Origin: Tenacibaculum todarodis
GTDB taxonomy: Bacteria; Bacteroidota; Bacteroidia; Flavobacteriales; Flavobacteriaceae
DNA length: 64,000 nt
Reading direction: 5' to 3'
NCBI RefSeq assembly: GCF_001889045.1
Contig: NZ_CP018155.1
Location: 677,001-741,000 of the forward strand
This document shows positions 23,796-32,885 of this stretch, piece after piece. The notes under the pieces are model-generated. The model was given only the letters and a program-made list of their open reading frames with translations. It was not told the origin of the DNA and did not search any database. The translations under genes and the position numbers were made by a program. Within the stretch, counting starts at the first letter, position 1, and every line of letters begins with the position of its first letter.

Positions 23796-24090
23796 AGCAG
23801 ACTTATCTTATCGACTTAAATTTATTTTAAGTAGGAAAGTCCGAACACCAAAGAGTAGCATAGCGGATAACAACCGTCCAACGTAAGTTGAGGACCAGTG
23901 CAACAGAAAGAATGTACAGTTAGGCTGTAGTGAAACCAGGTAAACTCTATGCGGTGCAATGCCATGTATATTAGAAATTGAGAGCTACTCGCTCGATTCT
24001 AAAGGGTAGGCAGATTGAAGTTACGAGTAATTGTAACTCTAGATAAATGATAAGACTTAGACAGGATTCGGCTTATTAGTCTGCTTTTTT
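23796..24090 (+). ncRNA. rnpB: RNase P RNA component, class A
   Basis: The conserved P4 halves and core are present: AGGAAAGTCCGAACACCAAA, GCATAGCGGATAACAACCGT, GTGCAACAGAAAGAATGTAC, GCGGTGCAATGCCATG and the 3' ACAGGATTCGGCTTAT. AGCAGACT at the 5' end pairs with AGTCTGCT at the 3' end (P1), directly followed by TTTTTT. The RNA is the catalytic subunit that trims the 5' ends of tRNA precursors with protein RnpA. A second small palindrome, TTATCAACTTGATAA with a T-run, follows at 24093. Length about 290 nt is in the normal range for Bacteroidota. Confidence 0.93.
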
Positions 24091-24326
24091 ATTATCAACT
24101 TGATAATTTTTTTAAACTTTAATGTAATTTTATTACACTATTCTTTGTTTTTTATGATAAAATATAGAATAATTCATTAATTGAATAGCTTCATTGTTTA
24201 TCTTTTAAAATTCAGAGTAAAAACGTATTTTTGTTCAACAAAAATTAACATAAAATTTACTTTAACATTGCTTTTAAAAATTGTTATTAATTTAATGGGC
24301 ATTTACAGTAATAAAAGATTTCTTAC
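24091..24326 (+). promoter_or_regulatory. acnB leader region with candidate promoter
   Basis: AT-rich spacer without ORF. TATTTTTG at 24226-24233 matches TAnnTTTG and would give a leader of about 90 nt before acnB. No clear -33 element, riboswitch or terminator was seen. Confidence 0.4.
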
Positions 24327-27104
24327 ATGAGTATATATAAAGATTACCTTAAGCAGATAGAAGAACGTAAAACACAAGGACTTCATCCGCAGCCAATTGA
24401 TGGCGCTGAATTAACAAGCGCAATTATTGAGCAAATTAAAGATGTAGATAATGAGTACAGAGAGCAATCTCTAAACTTTTTTATCTATAACGTTTTACCA
24501 GGAACAACCAGTGCTGCTGTTGTAAAGGCAAAATTTTTAAAGGAAATTATCTTAGGTGAATCAGTAGTCAAAGAAATTACTCCTGCCTTCGCTTTTGAAC
24601 AATTATCACACATGAAGGGTGGACCTTCTGTAGAAGTTCTTTTAGATATTGCTTTAGGTAGTGATACTGCTTTAGCTAATGAAGCTGCTAAAGTATTAAA
24701 AACGCAAGTGTTCTTATACGAAGCAGATACAGAAAAATTAGAGAATGCTTATAAAGCAGGAAATGCTATAGCTAAAGAATTAATAGAGAGTTATGCGCAA
24801 GCAGAATTTTTTACAAAATTACCAGAAATTGACGAAGAAATAGAGATCGTTACTTTCGTAGCTGGTATTGGTGACATTTCTACAGATTTATTATCTCCTG
24901 GTGCAGATGCGCATTCAAGATCAGACCGTGAATTACATGGTCAGTCTATGTTTGAGCATAATAAAGACATGCAAAAAGAATTATTAGCATTAAAAGCAAA
25001 ACACCCTAATAAGCGTGTTATGCTAATTGCAGATAAAGGAACAATGGGAGTTGGGTCTTCAAGAATGTCAGGTGTAAACAACGTTGCATTATGGACAGGT
25101 ATTTCTTCTAGTCCATATGTACCATTTATTAATATTGCTCCAGTAATTGCTGGTACAAACGGTATTGCACCAATTTTTTTAACAACTGTAGGTGTAACTG
25201 GTGGTATTGGTATCGACTTAAAAAACTGGGTAAAGCAAAAAGATGCTAACGGAAATACAATTGTTGATGAAGAAGGAGATCCTATTTTAAAAGAAGAGTA
25301 TTCAGTAGCAACAGGTACTGTATTTACTATAAATACAAAAACAAAAGAATTAGTAAGAGATGGTAAAGTTGTAAAAGATATTTCTACAGCTTTAACGCCA
25401 CCAAAACAAGAATTTATCAAAGCAGGAGGTTCATATGCCGTTGTTTTTGGTAAGAAATTACAAACTTTTGCTTGTAAAGTTTTAGGAATTGCTGTTCCTC
25501 AAGTGTATGCAGTTGCAAAAGAAGTTTCTATTGAAGGACAGGGTTTAACTGCGGTTGAAAAAATATTCAACAAAAATGCAGTTGGAACAACTCCTGGTAA
25601 AATATTACATGCGGGTTCTAACGTAAGAGTAGAAGTTAATATCGTAGGTTCTCAAGATACTACAGGTTTAATGACCTCTCAAGAATTAGAGATGATGGCA
25701 GCAACAGTTATCTCTCCAATTGTGGATACAGGTTACCAATCTGGTTGTCATACCGCTTCAGTTTGGGATGATAAGTCTAAAGCTAACATTCCAAGGTTAA
25801 TGAAGTTCATGAATGACTTCGGATTAGTTACAGCACGTCATCCAGAAGGAAAATACCATGCCATGACAGATGTAATTCATAAAGTATTAAATGATATTGC
25901 AGTAGATGATTGGGATGTAATTATCGGTGGAGATTCTCATACACGTATGGCTAAAGGTGTTGCCTTTGGAGCAGATTCAGGAACTGTTGCCTTAGCATTA
26001 GCTACAGGTGAGGCTACGATGCCAATTCCAGAATCAGTAAAAGTTACTTTTAAAGGTGAAATGAAACCTTATATGGATTTCCGTGATGTGGTGCATGCTA
26101 CGCAATCTCAAATGTTAGATCAATTTGAAGGAGAAAATGTTTTCCAAGGGAAAATTATTGAAGTACATATTGGTACATTAACGTCAGATCAAGCCTTTAC
26201 ATTTACAGATTGGACCGCTGAGATGAAAGCAAAAGCGTCTATTTGTATTTCTGAAGACGAAACCTTAATTGAATCGTTAGAAATTTCAAGAGATCGTATT
26301 CAAATTATGATTGATAAAGGGATGGATAACCCTAAACAAGATCTTAAAGGGTTAGTTGATAAAGCAAACAACCGTATCACAGAGATTAAAACAGGAATTA
26401 AATCGGCATTAAGACCAGATGCAGACGCTAAATACTATCAGGAAGTTGTTATCGATTTAGATAAGATTGTTGAGCCAATGATTGCGGATCCTGATGTAAA
26501 TAATGAAGATGTTTCAAAGCGTTATACACACGATAATATTCAACCATTATCTTTTTACGGAGGAACTAAAAAAGTAGATTTAGGTTTCGTAGGATCTTGT
26601 ATGGTTCATAAAGGAGATATGAAAATATTAGCTCAAATGTTAAAAAACATTGAAGCTCAGCAAGGTAAAGTAGAATTTAAAGCGCCTTTAGTTGTTGCAC
26701 CACCAACATATAATATTGTTGATGAGTTAAAAGCAGAAGGAGATTGGGAAGTATTAGTAAGATATTCAGGTTTCGAATTTGACGATAATGCGCCAAAAGC
26801 AGCAGCTCGTGTTAAATATGAAAACATGTTATATTTAGAACGTCCAGGTTGTAGTTTATGTATGGGTAACCAAGAAAAAGCAGAAGCAGGAGATACTGTA
26901 ATGGCAACTTCAACACGTTTATTCCAAGGAAGAGTTGTTAGAGATACCGATGAGAAAAAAGGAGAATCTTTATTATCATCTACTCCAGTAGTTGTGTTAT
27001 CAACTATTTTAGGTAGAACACCAACTTTAGAGGAATATCAAGCAGCAGTAGAAGGTATTGTTTTAACAAAGTTCAAGCCTTCAACAAAGCAATTAGTAGG
27101 ATAA
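24327..27104 (+). CDS. acnB: Aconitate hydratase B / 2-methylisocitrate dehydratase
   Basis: 925 residues, the AcnB architecture: an N-terminal HEAT-like domain (1-155, KDYLKQIEERKTQGLHPQPI), then the swivelling domain 4 placed before the 4Fe-4S core. Cluster cysteines are in SCMVHKGDM and PGCSLCMGNQEKA near the C-terminus, and SGCHTASVW and GGDSHTRMAKGV belong to the active site. AcnB interconverts citrate and isocitrate in the TCA cycle. It lies 411 bases upstream of a second, AcnA-type aconitase, with a terminator in between. The gene is monocistronic. Confidence 0.95.
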   Translation: MSIYKDYLKQIEERKTQGLHPQPIDGAELTSAIIEQIKDVDNEYREQSLNFFIYNVLPGTTSAAVVKAKFLKEIILGESVVKEITPAFAFEQLSHMKGGPSVEVLLDIALGSDTALANEAAKVLKTQVFLYEADTEKLENAYKAGNAIAKELIESYAQAEFFTKLPEIDEEIEIVTFVAGIGDISTDLLSPGADAHSRSDRELHGQSMFEHNKDMQKELLALKAKHPNKRVMLIADKGTMGVGSSRMSGVNNVALWTGISSSPYVPFINIAPVIAGTNGIAPIFLTTVGVTGGIGIDLKNWVKQKDANGNTIVDEEGDPILKEEYSVATGTVFTINTKTKELVRDGKVVKDISTALTPPKQEFIKAGGSYAVVFGKKLQTFACKVLGIAVPQVYAVAKEVSIEGQGLTAVEKIFNKNAVGTTPGKILHAGSNVRVEVNIVGSQDTTGLMTSQELEMMAATVISPIVDTGYQSGCHTASVWDDKSKANIPRLMKFMNDFGLVTARHPEGKYHAMTDVIHKVLNDIAVDDWDVIIGGDSHTRMAKGVAFGADSGTVALALATGEATMPIPESVKVTFKGEMKPYMDFRDVVHATQSQMLDQFEGENVFQGKIIEVHIGTLTSDQAFTFTDWTAEMKAKASICISEDETLIESLEISRDRIQIMIDKGMDNPKQDLKGLVDKANNRITEIKTGIKSALRPDADAKYYQEVVIDLDKIVEPMIADPDVNNEDVSKRYTHDNIQPLSFYGGTKKVDLGFVGSCMVHKGDMKILAQMLKNIEAQQGKVEFKAPLVVAPPTYNIVDELKAEGDWEVLVRYSGFEFDDNAPKAAARVKYENMLYLERPGCSLCMGNQEKAEAGDTVMATSTRLFQGRVVRDTDEKKGESLLSSTPVVVLSTILGRTPTLEEYQAAVEGIVLTKFKPSTKQLVG

Positions 27105-27129
27105 TTATAATTTAATTATATATAAATTA

Positions 27130-27159
27130 AAGCCTGAATATTAGATTCAGGCTTTTTTT
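27130..27159 (+). terminator. Intrinsic terminator of acnB
   Basis: AAGCCTGAAT and ATTCAGGCTT pair around ATTAG-type loop, followed by TTTTT. Confidence 0.85.
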
Positions 27160-27184
27160 GTTTACCGTAAACTGATTATAATTT

Positions 27185-27353
27185 GGGGGTTACCACGCCA
27201 AAAAAGGCGCGGTCGGGCTTTATGCTCCAATCTTTTTTTATGCTGAATTTATTTCAGCATCTACTAAATTCATAAGATATTTTATTTTAATAAGAGGTAC
27301 AGAGATAAGTTTATTAAAAAAAAGGATTTCCACGTCAATCCCTAACCCAGGCG
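27185..27353 (+). repeat. Dispersed structured repeat, copy 2 (long form)
   Basis: Same plan as 4346-4424: GGGTT at the left pairs with AACCC at the right (GCGTT/AACGC in copy 1), CGGGCTT faces CAATCCC, and ATCTTTTTTT faces AAAAAAAAGGAT. Extra hairpins are inserted: CGCC-AAAAAA-GGCG at 27197 and TGCTGAAtttaTTTCAGCA at 27241. It fills most of the 411-base gap between the two aconitases. Confidence 0.65.
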
Positions 27354-27515
27354 ATAGTAATTATTGGAAACTAATCGTATTTATTTTTAGTTAAGTTCAA
27401 TCAAAATAACCTATAAAACTATCAATATTAAATATTTTACACTTAAAGAAATAAATAATATATTTTGTATCTTGGGAATTGGAAACAAGTCTAACCTAAA
27501 ATATATAAAATTCTT

Positions 27516-29783
27516 ATGGCATTTGATATTGACATGATTAAAAAAGTCTATTCTAAAGTAGTTGATAGAGTAGATGCTGCTCGTAAAATTACAGGGAAAC
27601 CTTTAACACTTGCAGAAAAAATACTGTATTCACATTTATGGGATGGAAATCCTAATAAAGCCTTTGTTAGAGGTAAAGATTATGTAGATTTTGCACCAGA
27701 CCGTATTGCATTACAAGATGCTACTGCACAAATGGCTTTATTACAGTTTATGCAAGCAGGTAAAGCTAAAGTTGCAGTTCCAACTACAACACATTGTGAT
27801 CACTTAATTCAAGCGAAAGATGGTGCTGCTGCCGATTTAAAAACGGCCAATAGTACAAGTAGTGAAGTTTTTGATTTCTTAGAATCTGTTTCTAACAAAT
27901 ATGGTTTAGGTTTCTGGAAACCTGGAGCAGGAATTATTCATCAAGTAGTATTAGAAAATTATGCATTTCCAGGTGGAATGATGATTGGTACAGATTCGCA
28001 CACCGTAAATGCTGGTGGATTAGGAATGGTAGCAATTGGTGTTGGTGGAGCAGATGCAGTAGATGTTATGGCAGGAATGGCTTGGGAGTTAAAATTTCCG
28101 AAGTTAATTGGAGTTAAACTAACTGGAAAAATTTCTGGTTGGGCTGCACCAAAAGATGTTATTTTAAAAGTAGCAGGAATTGTTTCTGCAAAAGGAGGTA
28201 CAGATGCAATTGTAGAATATTTTGGAGAAGGAGCAAGAAGTATGTCTTGTACTGGTAAAGGTACAATTTGTAACATGGGAGCAGAAATTGGAGCAACCAC
28301 TTCTACTTTTGGTTACGATGAATCTATGGAACGTTATTTACGAGCTACAGAAAGAGCTGATGTTGCTGATGCCGCAAACAAGGTTAAAGATTATTTAACA
28401 GGTGATGATGAAGTATATGCAAATCCAGAACAATATTTTGACCAAGTTATAGAGATAAATTTATCGGAATTAACACCATTATTAAACGGACCATTTACAC
28501 CAGATTTATCTACAAAAGCAGGTTCAGACATGACAGCTATTGCAAATAAAAACGATTGGCCTTTACAAGTTGAATGGGGTTTAATAGGTTCTTGTACTAA
28601 CTCTTCTTATGAAGATTTATCAAGAGCTTCATCTATAGCAAAACAAGCTTTAGATAAAGGATTAAAAATGAAATCGCAATTAGGTATTAATCCTGGTTCG
28701 GAAAAAGTACGTTACACAGCAGAAAGAGACGGTATTTTAGGGATTTTTGAACAATTAGACGCTAAGATTTTTACAAATGCTTGTGGTCCTTGTATTGGGC
28801 AATGGGCAAGATATAGCGATCCTAAAAATGCACCCAAAAACAGTATTGTCCACTCGTTTAATAGAAACTTTGCAAAACGTGCAGATGGTAACCCAAATAC
28901 ACACGCATTTGTTGCTTCACCAGAACTAACAGCGGCAATTGCAATTGCGGGTCGTTTAGATTTTAACCCGATGACGGATTCGTTAATTAACGAAAATGGT
29001 GAGCAAGTAATGTTTGATGAGCCAACAGGTTGGGAATTACCGCCAAAAGGTTTTGAGGTAAAAGATGACGGTTATTTAGCACCAGAAGAAGATGGAAGTG
29101 GTGTAGAAATTAAAGTAAATCCTACTTCAGAAAGATTAGAATTATTATCGCCTTTTACTCCTTTAGGAAATGAATTAAACGGTGTGAAATTATTAATAAA
29201 AGCATTCGGAAAATGTACAACAGATCATATTTCTATGGCAGGACCTTGGTTACGTTTCCGTGGTCATTTAGATAATATTTCTAACAATATGTTAATTGGA
29301 GCTGTAAATGCTTATAACATGAAAACGAACTTTGTAAAAAGTCAGTTAAATGGAGAATATGACGCAGTACCAAAAACAGCAAGAGCTTATAAAGCAGCAG
29401 GAATTAATACAATTGTAGTTGGAGATCATAATTACGGTGAAGGTTCTTCTAGAGAACATGCTGCAATGGAGCCAAGACATTTAGGTGTTGCTGCAGTTTT
29501 AGTTAAGTCTTTTGCTCGTATTCACGAAACAAACTTGAAGAAACAAGGAATGTTAGGTTTAACGTTTGCAAATGAAGCAGATTACGATTTAATTCAAGAA
29601 GATGATACGTTCAATTTTGTTGACTTAAATGAGTTTGCACCAGGCAAACCTTTAACGTTAGAAGTTGTGCATGCAGATGGTTCAAAAGACATAATTATAG
29701 CAAATCATACATATAATGATGGGCAAATTGAATGGTATAATGAGGGTTCTGCTTTAAATTTAATTAAAAAAGAAAACGCTTAG
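27516..29783 (+). CDS. Aconitate hydratase, mitochondrial/AcnA-like type
   Basis: 755 residues with the classical order of domains 1-3 then 4. [12 protein letters not shown] and [30 protein letters not shown] are the active-site signatures; the 4Fe-4S cysteines are in [11 protein letters not shown] and ACGPCIGQW; the swivelling domain has [21 protein letters not shown] with the catalytic Ser. The length and sequence style match the eukaryotic mitochondrial aconitase branch rather than bacterial AcnA (about 890 residues). It catalyses the same citrate-isocitrate step as AcnB upstream. Separate transcription is likely, given the terminator and repeat in between. Confidence 0.95.
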   Translation: MAFDIDMIKKVYSKVVDRVDAARKITGKPLTLAEKILYSHLWDGNPNKAFVRGKDYVDFAPDRIALQDATAQMALLQFMQAGKAKVAVPTTTHCDHLIQAKDGAAADLKTANSTSSEVFDFLESVSNKYGLGFWKPGAGIIHQVVLENYAFPGGMMIGTDSHTVNAGGLGMVAIGVGGADAVDVMAGMAWELKFPKLIGVKLTGKISGWAAPKDVILKVAGIVSAKGGTDAIVEYFGEGARSMSCTGKGTICNMGAEIGATTSTFGYDESMERYLRATERADVADAANKVKDYLTGDDEVYANPEQYFDQVIEINLSELTPLLNGPFTPDLSTKAGSDMTAIANKNDWPLQVEWGLIGSCTNSSYEDLSRASSIAKQALDKGLKMKSQLGINPGSEKVRYTAERDGILGIFEQLDAKIFTNACGPCIGQWARYSDPKNAPKNSIVHSFNRNFAKRADGNPNTHAFVASPELTAAIAIAGRLDFNPMTDSLINENGEQVMFDEPTGWELPPKGFEVKDDGYLAPEEDGSGVEIKVNPTSERLELLSPFTPLGNELNGVKLLIKAFGKCTTDHISMAGPWLRFRGHLDNISNNMLIGAVNAYNMKTNFVKSQLNGEYDAVPKTARAYKAAGINTIVVGDHNYGEGSSREHAAMEPRHLGVAAVLVKSFARIHETNLKKQGMLGLTFANEADYDLIQEDDTFNFVDLNEFAPGKPLTLEVVHADGSKDIIIANHTYNDGQIEWYNEGSALNLIKKENA

Positions 29784-29802
29784 TATCAAGTTTTTATATG
29801 CG

Positions 29803-29840
29803 AAAAACTCCTTTTGTTTTAAAAAAGGAGTTTTTTTTTT
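29803..29840 (+). terminator. Intrinsic terminator
   Basis: AAAAACTCCTTTT and AAAAGGAGTTTTT form a long stem ending in a run of Ts. Confidence 0.85.
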
Positions 29841-29859
29841 GTAAGCAGTTTTTTTTTAC

Positions 29860-29875
29860 TTCGACTTAAGTTGAA
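29860..29875. promoter_or_regulatory. 16-bp near-palindrome before the lipoprotein gene
   Basis: TTCGACTTAAGTTGAA is symmetrical except for one position and lies 25 bases before the start codon at 29900. It may be an operator; no regulator is adjacent. Confidence 0.3.
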
Positions 29876-29899
29876 ATATTAACTATTAAAATTTACATT

Positions 29900-30802
29900 A
29901 TGAAAAAATTACTTTTAGGTGTTGCAGCTTTAGCAACATTAGCTTTTACTTCTTGTAGTGATGACGATGATACTCCTTCAACATCTAGTTTAACATTAGA
30001 TATTTCTGGTTTAGAGAATTTAGGAGACGAATATCGTTATGAAGGTTGGATTATTCTTGACGATGGACCAGTTTCTACAGGTACATTTTCTGTAGACGAT
30101 TCAGGAGCTTTATCTCAAATCTCATTCCCTACAAATACAGCGCAATTAGCAGCAGCAACAAATTTTGTGTTATCAATAGAACCAAATCCAGATAATGATC
30201 CTGCACCAGCAGCAACTAAAATATTAATGGGAGCTTTTAACGGTAATTCTGCTTCTGTAAATTCAGATAATATTGTTGTAGATGCAACAAGTTCTTTAGG
30301 AACTTTAGGAGCATCTTCAGGAAAATTTATTTTAGCTACACCAACAGATATGGATGATACAAATGAAGATAGTGGAGTTTGGTTTTTAGATAACTCTTCA
30401 GTAAGTGCAGCAGTTGGATTGCAATTACCAACATTATCTGCAGGTTGGAAATACGAAGGATGGGCTGTAATTAACGGAACACCAGTTTCTACAGGAACTT
30501 TTACAGATGCAAGTATGGCAGATGATAATGCAGCTACTTCTCCTTTTAAAGGAACAGACGGAAATGGTCCTGGTTATCCTGGAGAAGATTATTTAAACGG
30601 AAGTGCAGCAGGTGTTACTTTTCCTACAAGTTTAAAGGGAGCAACAATTGTAATTTCTGTAGAACCAAGTCCAGATAATAGCACTGCACCATTTACATTA
30701 AAACCATTAGCTCAGCCAGTTGCAGCAGATGCAGATGTGCATACAGCAATAACAATGGGCGCAGGACCAGTTGCAATTATTTCTGGATCTGTTAGTAGAT
30801 AA
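29900..30802 (+). CDS. Secreted lipoprotein with duplicated RskA-like (anti-sigma) domain
   Basis: 300 residues. A lipoprotein signal (LAFTSC, Cys19) is followed by an Asp run and two copies of one domain: YRYEGWIILDDGPVSTGTF with LSIEPNPDNDPAPAAT (about 45-115) and WKYEGWAVINGTPVSTGTF with ISVEPSPDNSTAP (about 180-270). The EGW-x-x-x-G-x-PVSTGTF and EP-x-PD patterns are those of the extracellular C-terminal domain of RskA-type anti-sigma factors. Here there is no cytoplasmic sigma-binding part and no membrane helix, so it cannot be a normal anti-sigma factor. Monocistronic between two terminators. Its role is unknown. Confidence 0.65.
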   Translation: MKKLLLGVAALATLAFTSCSDDDDTPSTSSLTLDISGLENLGDEYRYEGWIILDDGPVSTGTFSVDDSGALSQISFPTNTAQLAAATNFVLSIEPNPDNDPAPAATKILMGAFNGNSASVNSDNIVVDATSSLGTLGASSGKFILATPTDMDDTNEDSGVWFLDNSSVSAAVGLQLPTLSAGWKYEGWAVINGTPVSTGTFTDASMADDNAATSPFKGTDGNGPGYPGEDYLNGSAAGVTFPTSLKGATIVISVEPSPDNSTAPFTLKPLAQPVAADADVHTAITMGAGPVAIISGSVSR

Positions 30803-30845
30803 ATTAGTATATTTTTTAATTTCCCCTAGAATTTTTAGATATTTG

Positions 30846-30873
30846 AACCGCCTATTTAGTTGGCGGTTTTTTT
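30846..30873 (+). terminator. Intrinsic terminator abutting the next start codon
   Basis: AACCGCC and GGCGGTT with seven Ts. The last T is the base before the ATG of the M23 peptidase gene. Confidence 0.85.
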
Positions 30874-31557
30874 ATGGAAATAAATTCATTTTTAACAAAA
30901 TTATCAGCGAGTCCTTTACGGGTAATTGATGCTTCAATTTCGTTGAACGAATATGTTCCAATTTCAATTTCATCAAAAAATAAAGACTTAAATTTTGATG
31001 TTTCTTCTTCATCTGAATGGGAAACTTATCTTTCTAATTTTTTAAAGGAGAATACTGCAAAAGTTGCTTTTGGAGGTTATTTAGAAGAAAGAGACATTTA
31101 TAATAGAAGTGGTTACTTTAATTCCGAAGAAAATCAACGAAATATTCACTTAGGAATCGATTTATGGTGTAATGCCAAAACTAATGTTTTAGCAGTTTTA
31201 GATGGTGAAATACACAGTTTTAAAAATAATAATAATTTTGGAGATTATGGACCAACAATTATTCTAAAACATAAAGTTGAAGACGTTACTTTTTACTCTT
31301 TATACGGACATTTATCAACCGAATCTATTCAAAATATTAAAATTGGAAATAACGTAAAAGCAGGAGAAAAGATAGCAGCATTAGGAAATAGTACTGTTAA
31401 TGGAGATTATGCGCCGCATTTACATTTTCAATTAATTTTAAATATGGAAGATTATTCTGGAGATTATCCGGGAGTTTCTTCAAAAGAAAAACTACCTTTT
31501 TACAAACAAAATTGCCCAAACCCTAATAGTTTACTAAAATTACCAAATGAAATATAG
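30874..31557 (+). CDS. M23-family metallopeptidase (LytM-like), without signal peptide
   Basis: 227 residues. The zinc ligands are visible as HLGIDLW (HxxxD) and HLHFQL (HxH), with YGHLSTESIQNIKIGNNVKAGEKIAALGNS between them. Family enzymes cut peptide cross-links of peptidoglycan. No signal peptide or membrane helix is found, which is odd for a wall enzyme; I recall similar leaderless-secretion homologues in Flavobacteriia whose N-terminus matches this start. The ATG follows the T-run of a terminator without any gap, so the message must start inside the terminator or come by read-through. Overlaps the next gene by 11 bases. Confidence 0.82.
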   Translation: MEINSFLTKLSASPLRVIDASISLNEYVPISISSKNKDLNFDVSSSSEWETYLSNFLKENTAKVAFGGYLEERDIYNRSGYFNSEENQRNIHLGIDLWCNAKTNVLAVLDGEIHSFKNNNNFGDYGPTIILKHKVEDVTFYSLYGHLSTESIQNIKIGNNVKAGEKIAALGNSTVNGDYAPHLHFQLILNMEDYSGDYPGVSSKEKLPFYKQNCPNPNSLLKLPNEI

Positions 31558-32017
31558 ACAGCTTACCAAAGAACAGTTTGAAAGTTTACACGAAGAGTTT
31601 GCTCACTTTTTAGCATCACAAAGTATTGATGTAAAAGAATGGAAGCAATTAAAAGAAGAAAAACCACAAGTTGCAGAAGAAGAAATGAATGTTTTTTCTG
31701 ATGTTGTTTGGGATGATGTATTGACTAAAGTTGAATATTTAGAGCACTTTTCTGAAAAAACGGTCAACCTTTTTAAGTGTATTGATGAAGAAATTAGCAG
31801 AATTGTTGTGAAGGTCGATAAAGATATAAACTTGTTAGAAAAAGAAGGTTTTGAATGGTTGTTAACGAACGCTTTAGATGAAAAAGTGGAGTTTTTAAAC
31901 GGAGAAAAACCATACGGAAAAGAAAGAAATGTAGAAATTTTTGATTTAATTGAAAAAGGAAGTTCTATTTCTAAAGGAGAATTATACGAGTATTTTAATA
32001 GGATAATTACTTCGTAA
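31547..32017 (+). CDS. Conserved flavobacterial protein (possibly DUF6495)
   Basis: 156 residues, soluble, acidic. The start MKYRQLTKEQFESLHEEFAHFLASQSID is a conserved pattern I associate with DUF6495. No catalytic motif, membrane helix or signal peptide. It overlaps the M23 gene by 11 bases, so the two are translationally coupled. Function unknown. Confidence 0.7.
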   Translation: MKYRQLTKEQFESLHEEFAHFLASQSIDVKEWKQLKEEKPQVAEEEMNVFSDVVWDDVLTKVEYLEHFSEKTVNLFKCIDEEISRIVVKVDKDINLLEKEGFEWLLTNALDEKVEFLNGEKPYGKERNVEIFDLIEKGSSISKGELYEYFNRIITS

Positions 32018-32022
32018 AAACT

Positions 32023-32120
32023 GTCATTCCGAATAGCGCCTTTTTAAGCGATTCAGGAATCTCATAATATTAAAAATATTAGATTCCTCGTCGTTCATGC
32101 TTCACTCCATCGGAAAGACA
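32023..32120. repeat. Long imperfect palindrome (dispersed-repeat type)
   Basis: GTCATTCCGA at the left faces TCGGAAAGAC at the right; inside, GGAATCT faces AGATTCC and ATATT faces AATATT. It lies between converging genes. The type GTCATTCC...GGAATGAC recurs at 37427 and 41639, although the interior differs. Confidence 0.6.
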
Positions 32121-32129
32121 AAGTCTATA

Positions 32130-32813
32130 TTATTTAATCAATAATTCCAACAAAGTATCCGTTCCAGAACTCGCTACGTCTTTAATAATTGTTAAATTAT
32201 TAAAATCGTTTTTAGTTACGGATGGTTTTGGATCTATAAAATAAATTGGCGTATTCGGTTTAATATAATTTACCAAACCTGCTGCAGGATATACTTGCAT
32301 AGAAGTTCCTATAATTACCAAAATATCAGCTTTTTGCGTAATTTCTATTGCTTTATCTAGCATCGGAACCATTTCACCAAACCAAACTATATGTGGTCTT
32401 AATTGTTGGTTGTCTTCTGCTAAATCGCCCAAAACAATGTCTTTTTCTCTGTAGGTAACCAAGGTTTCATTGGCAACACTTCTTACTTTTAAAAGTTCTC
32501 CATGTAAATGTGTAACATTGGTGCTTTTTGCGCGTTCGTGTAAATCATCTACATTTTGAGTAACAATTTCAACATTGAAATAAGCTTCTAATTTTGCTAA
32601 GTTTTCGTGTCCTTTATTTGGTTTTACTGCTAACAATTGTCTTCTTCGTTGGTTATAAAAATCCAAAACCAATTCAGGATTTTTTGCAAAACCTTCTGGC
32701 GATGCAACTTCCATAACATCATGTCCTTCCCATAAACCGTCAGCATCTCTAAATGTTTGTATACCGCTTTCGGCAGAAATTCCCGCGCCCGTTAAAACAA
32801 CTAAATTTTTCAT
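32130..32813 (-). CDS. cobB: NAD-dependent protein deacylase, sirtuin (CobB-like) without zinc cysteines
   Basis: 227 residues. The NAD site is clear: VVLTGAGISAESGIQTFRDADGLW, TQNVDDLHERA and IIGTSMQVYPAAGLV; catalytic His104 is in HLHGEL. Tyr53 and Arg56 (FYNQRRRQL) form the YxxR pair of class III sirtuins that favour removal of succinyl and malonyl groups. The four zinc-binding cysteines normally found between HG and RPHIVWFGE are absent; indeed the protein has no cysteine at all. The small domain must be held by other contacts. Divergent from a TrmH gene. Confidence 0.9.
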   Translation of the reverse strand: MKNLVVLTGAGISAESGIQTFRDADGLWEGHDVMEVASPEGFAKNPELVLDFYNQRRRQLLAVKPNKGHENLAKLEAYFNVEIVTQNVDDLHERAKSTNVTHLHGELLKVRSVANETLVTYREKDIVLGDLAEDNQQLRPHIVWFGEMVPMLDKAIEITQKADILVIIGTSMQVYPAAGLVNYIKPNTPIYFIDPKPSVTKNDFNNLTIIKDVASSGTDTLLELLIK

Positions 32814-32873
32814 TTATTATAAATTATGAGTAAATTAAACGAATCTCTCTTAGAACGTAAAAATAATAATTTT

Positions 32874-32881
32874 TATGTTTG
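32874..32881 (+). promoter_or_regulatory. -7 element just before the TrmH start codon
   Basis: TATGTTTG matches TAnnTTTG and ends four bases before the ATG at 32886. Transcription would start at or next to the start codon, giving a leaderless message. Confidence 0.45.
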
Positions 32882-32885
32882 TACT

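Noticed and set aside
24941..25420. Long antisense ORF (159 codons) within acnB
   Set aside because: It mirrors the codon pattern of acnB on the opposite strand, has no recognisable motif and no promoter; a shadow of a long conserved gene.
32826..32885. Longer TrmH start at 32826
   Set aside because: The 20 extra residues have no conserved look, a perfect -7 box lies in them, and the divergent sirtuin gene would leave only 12 bases for two promoters.
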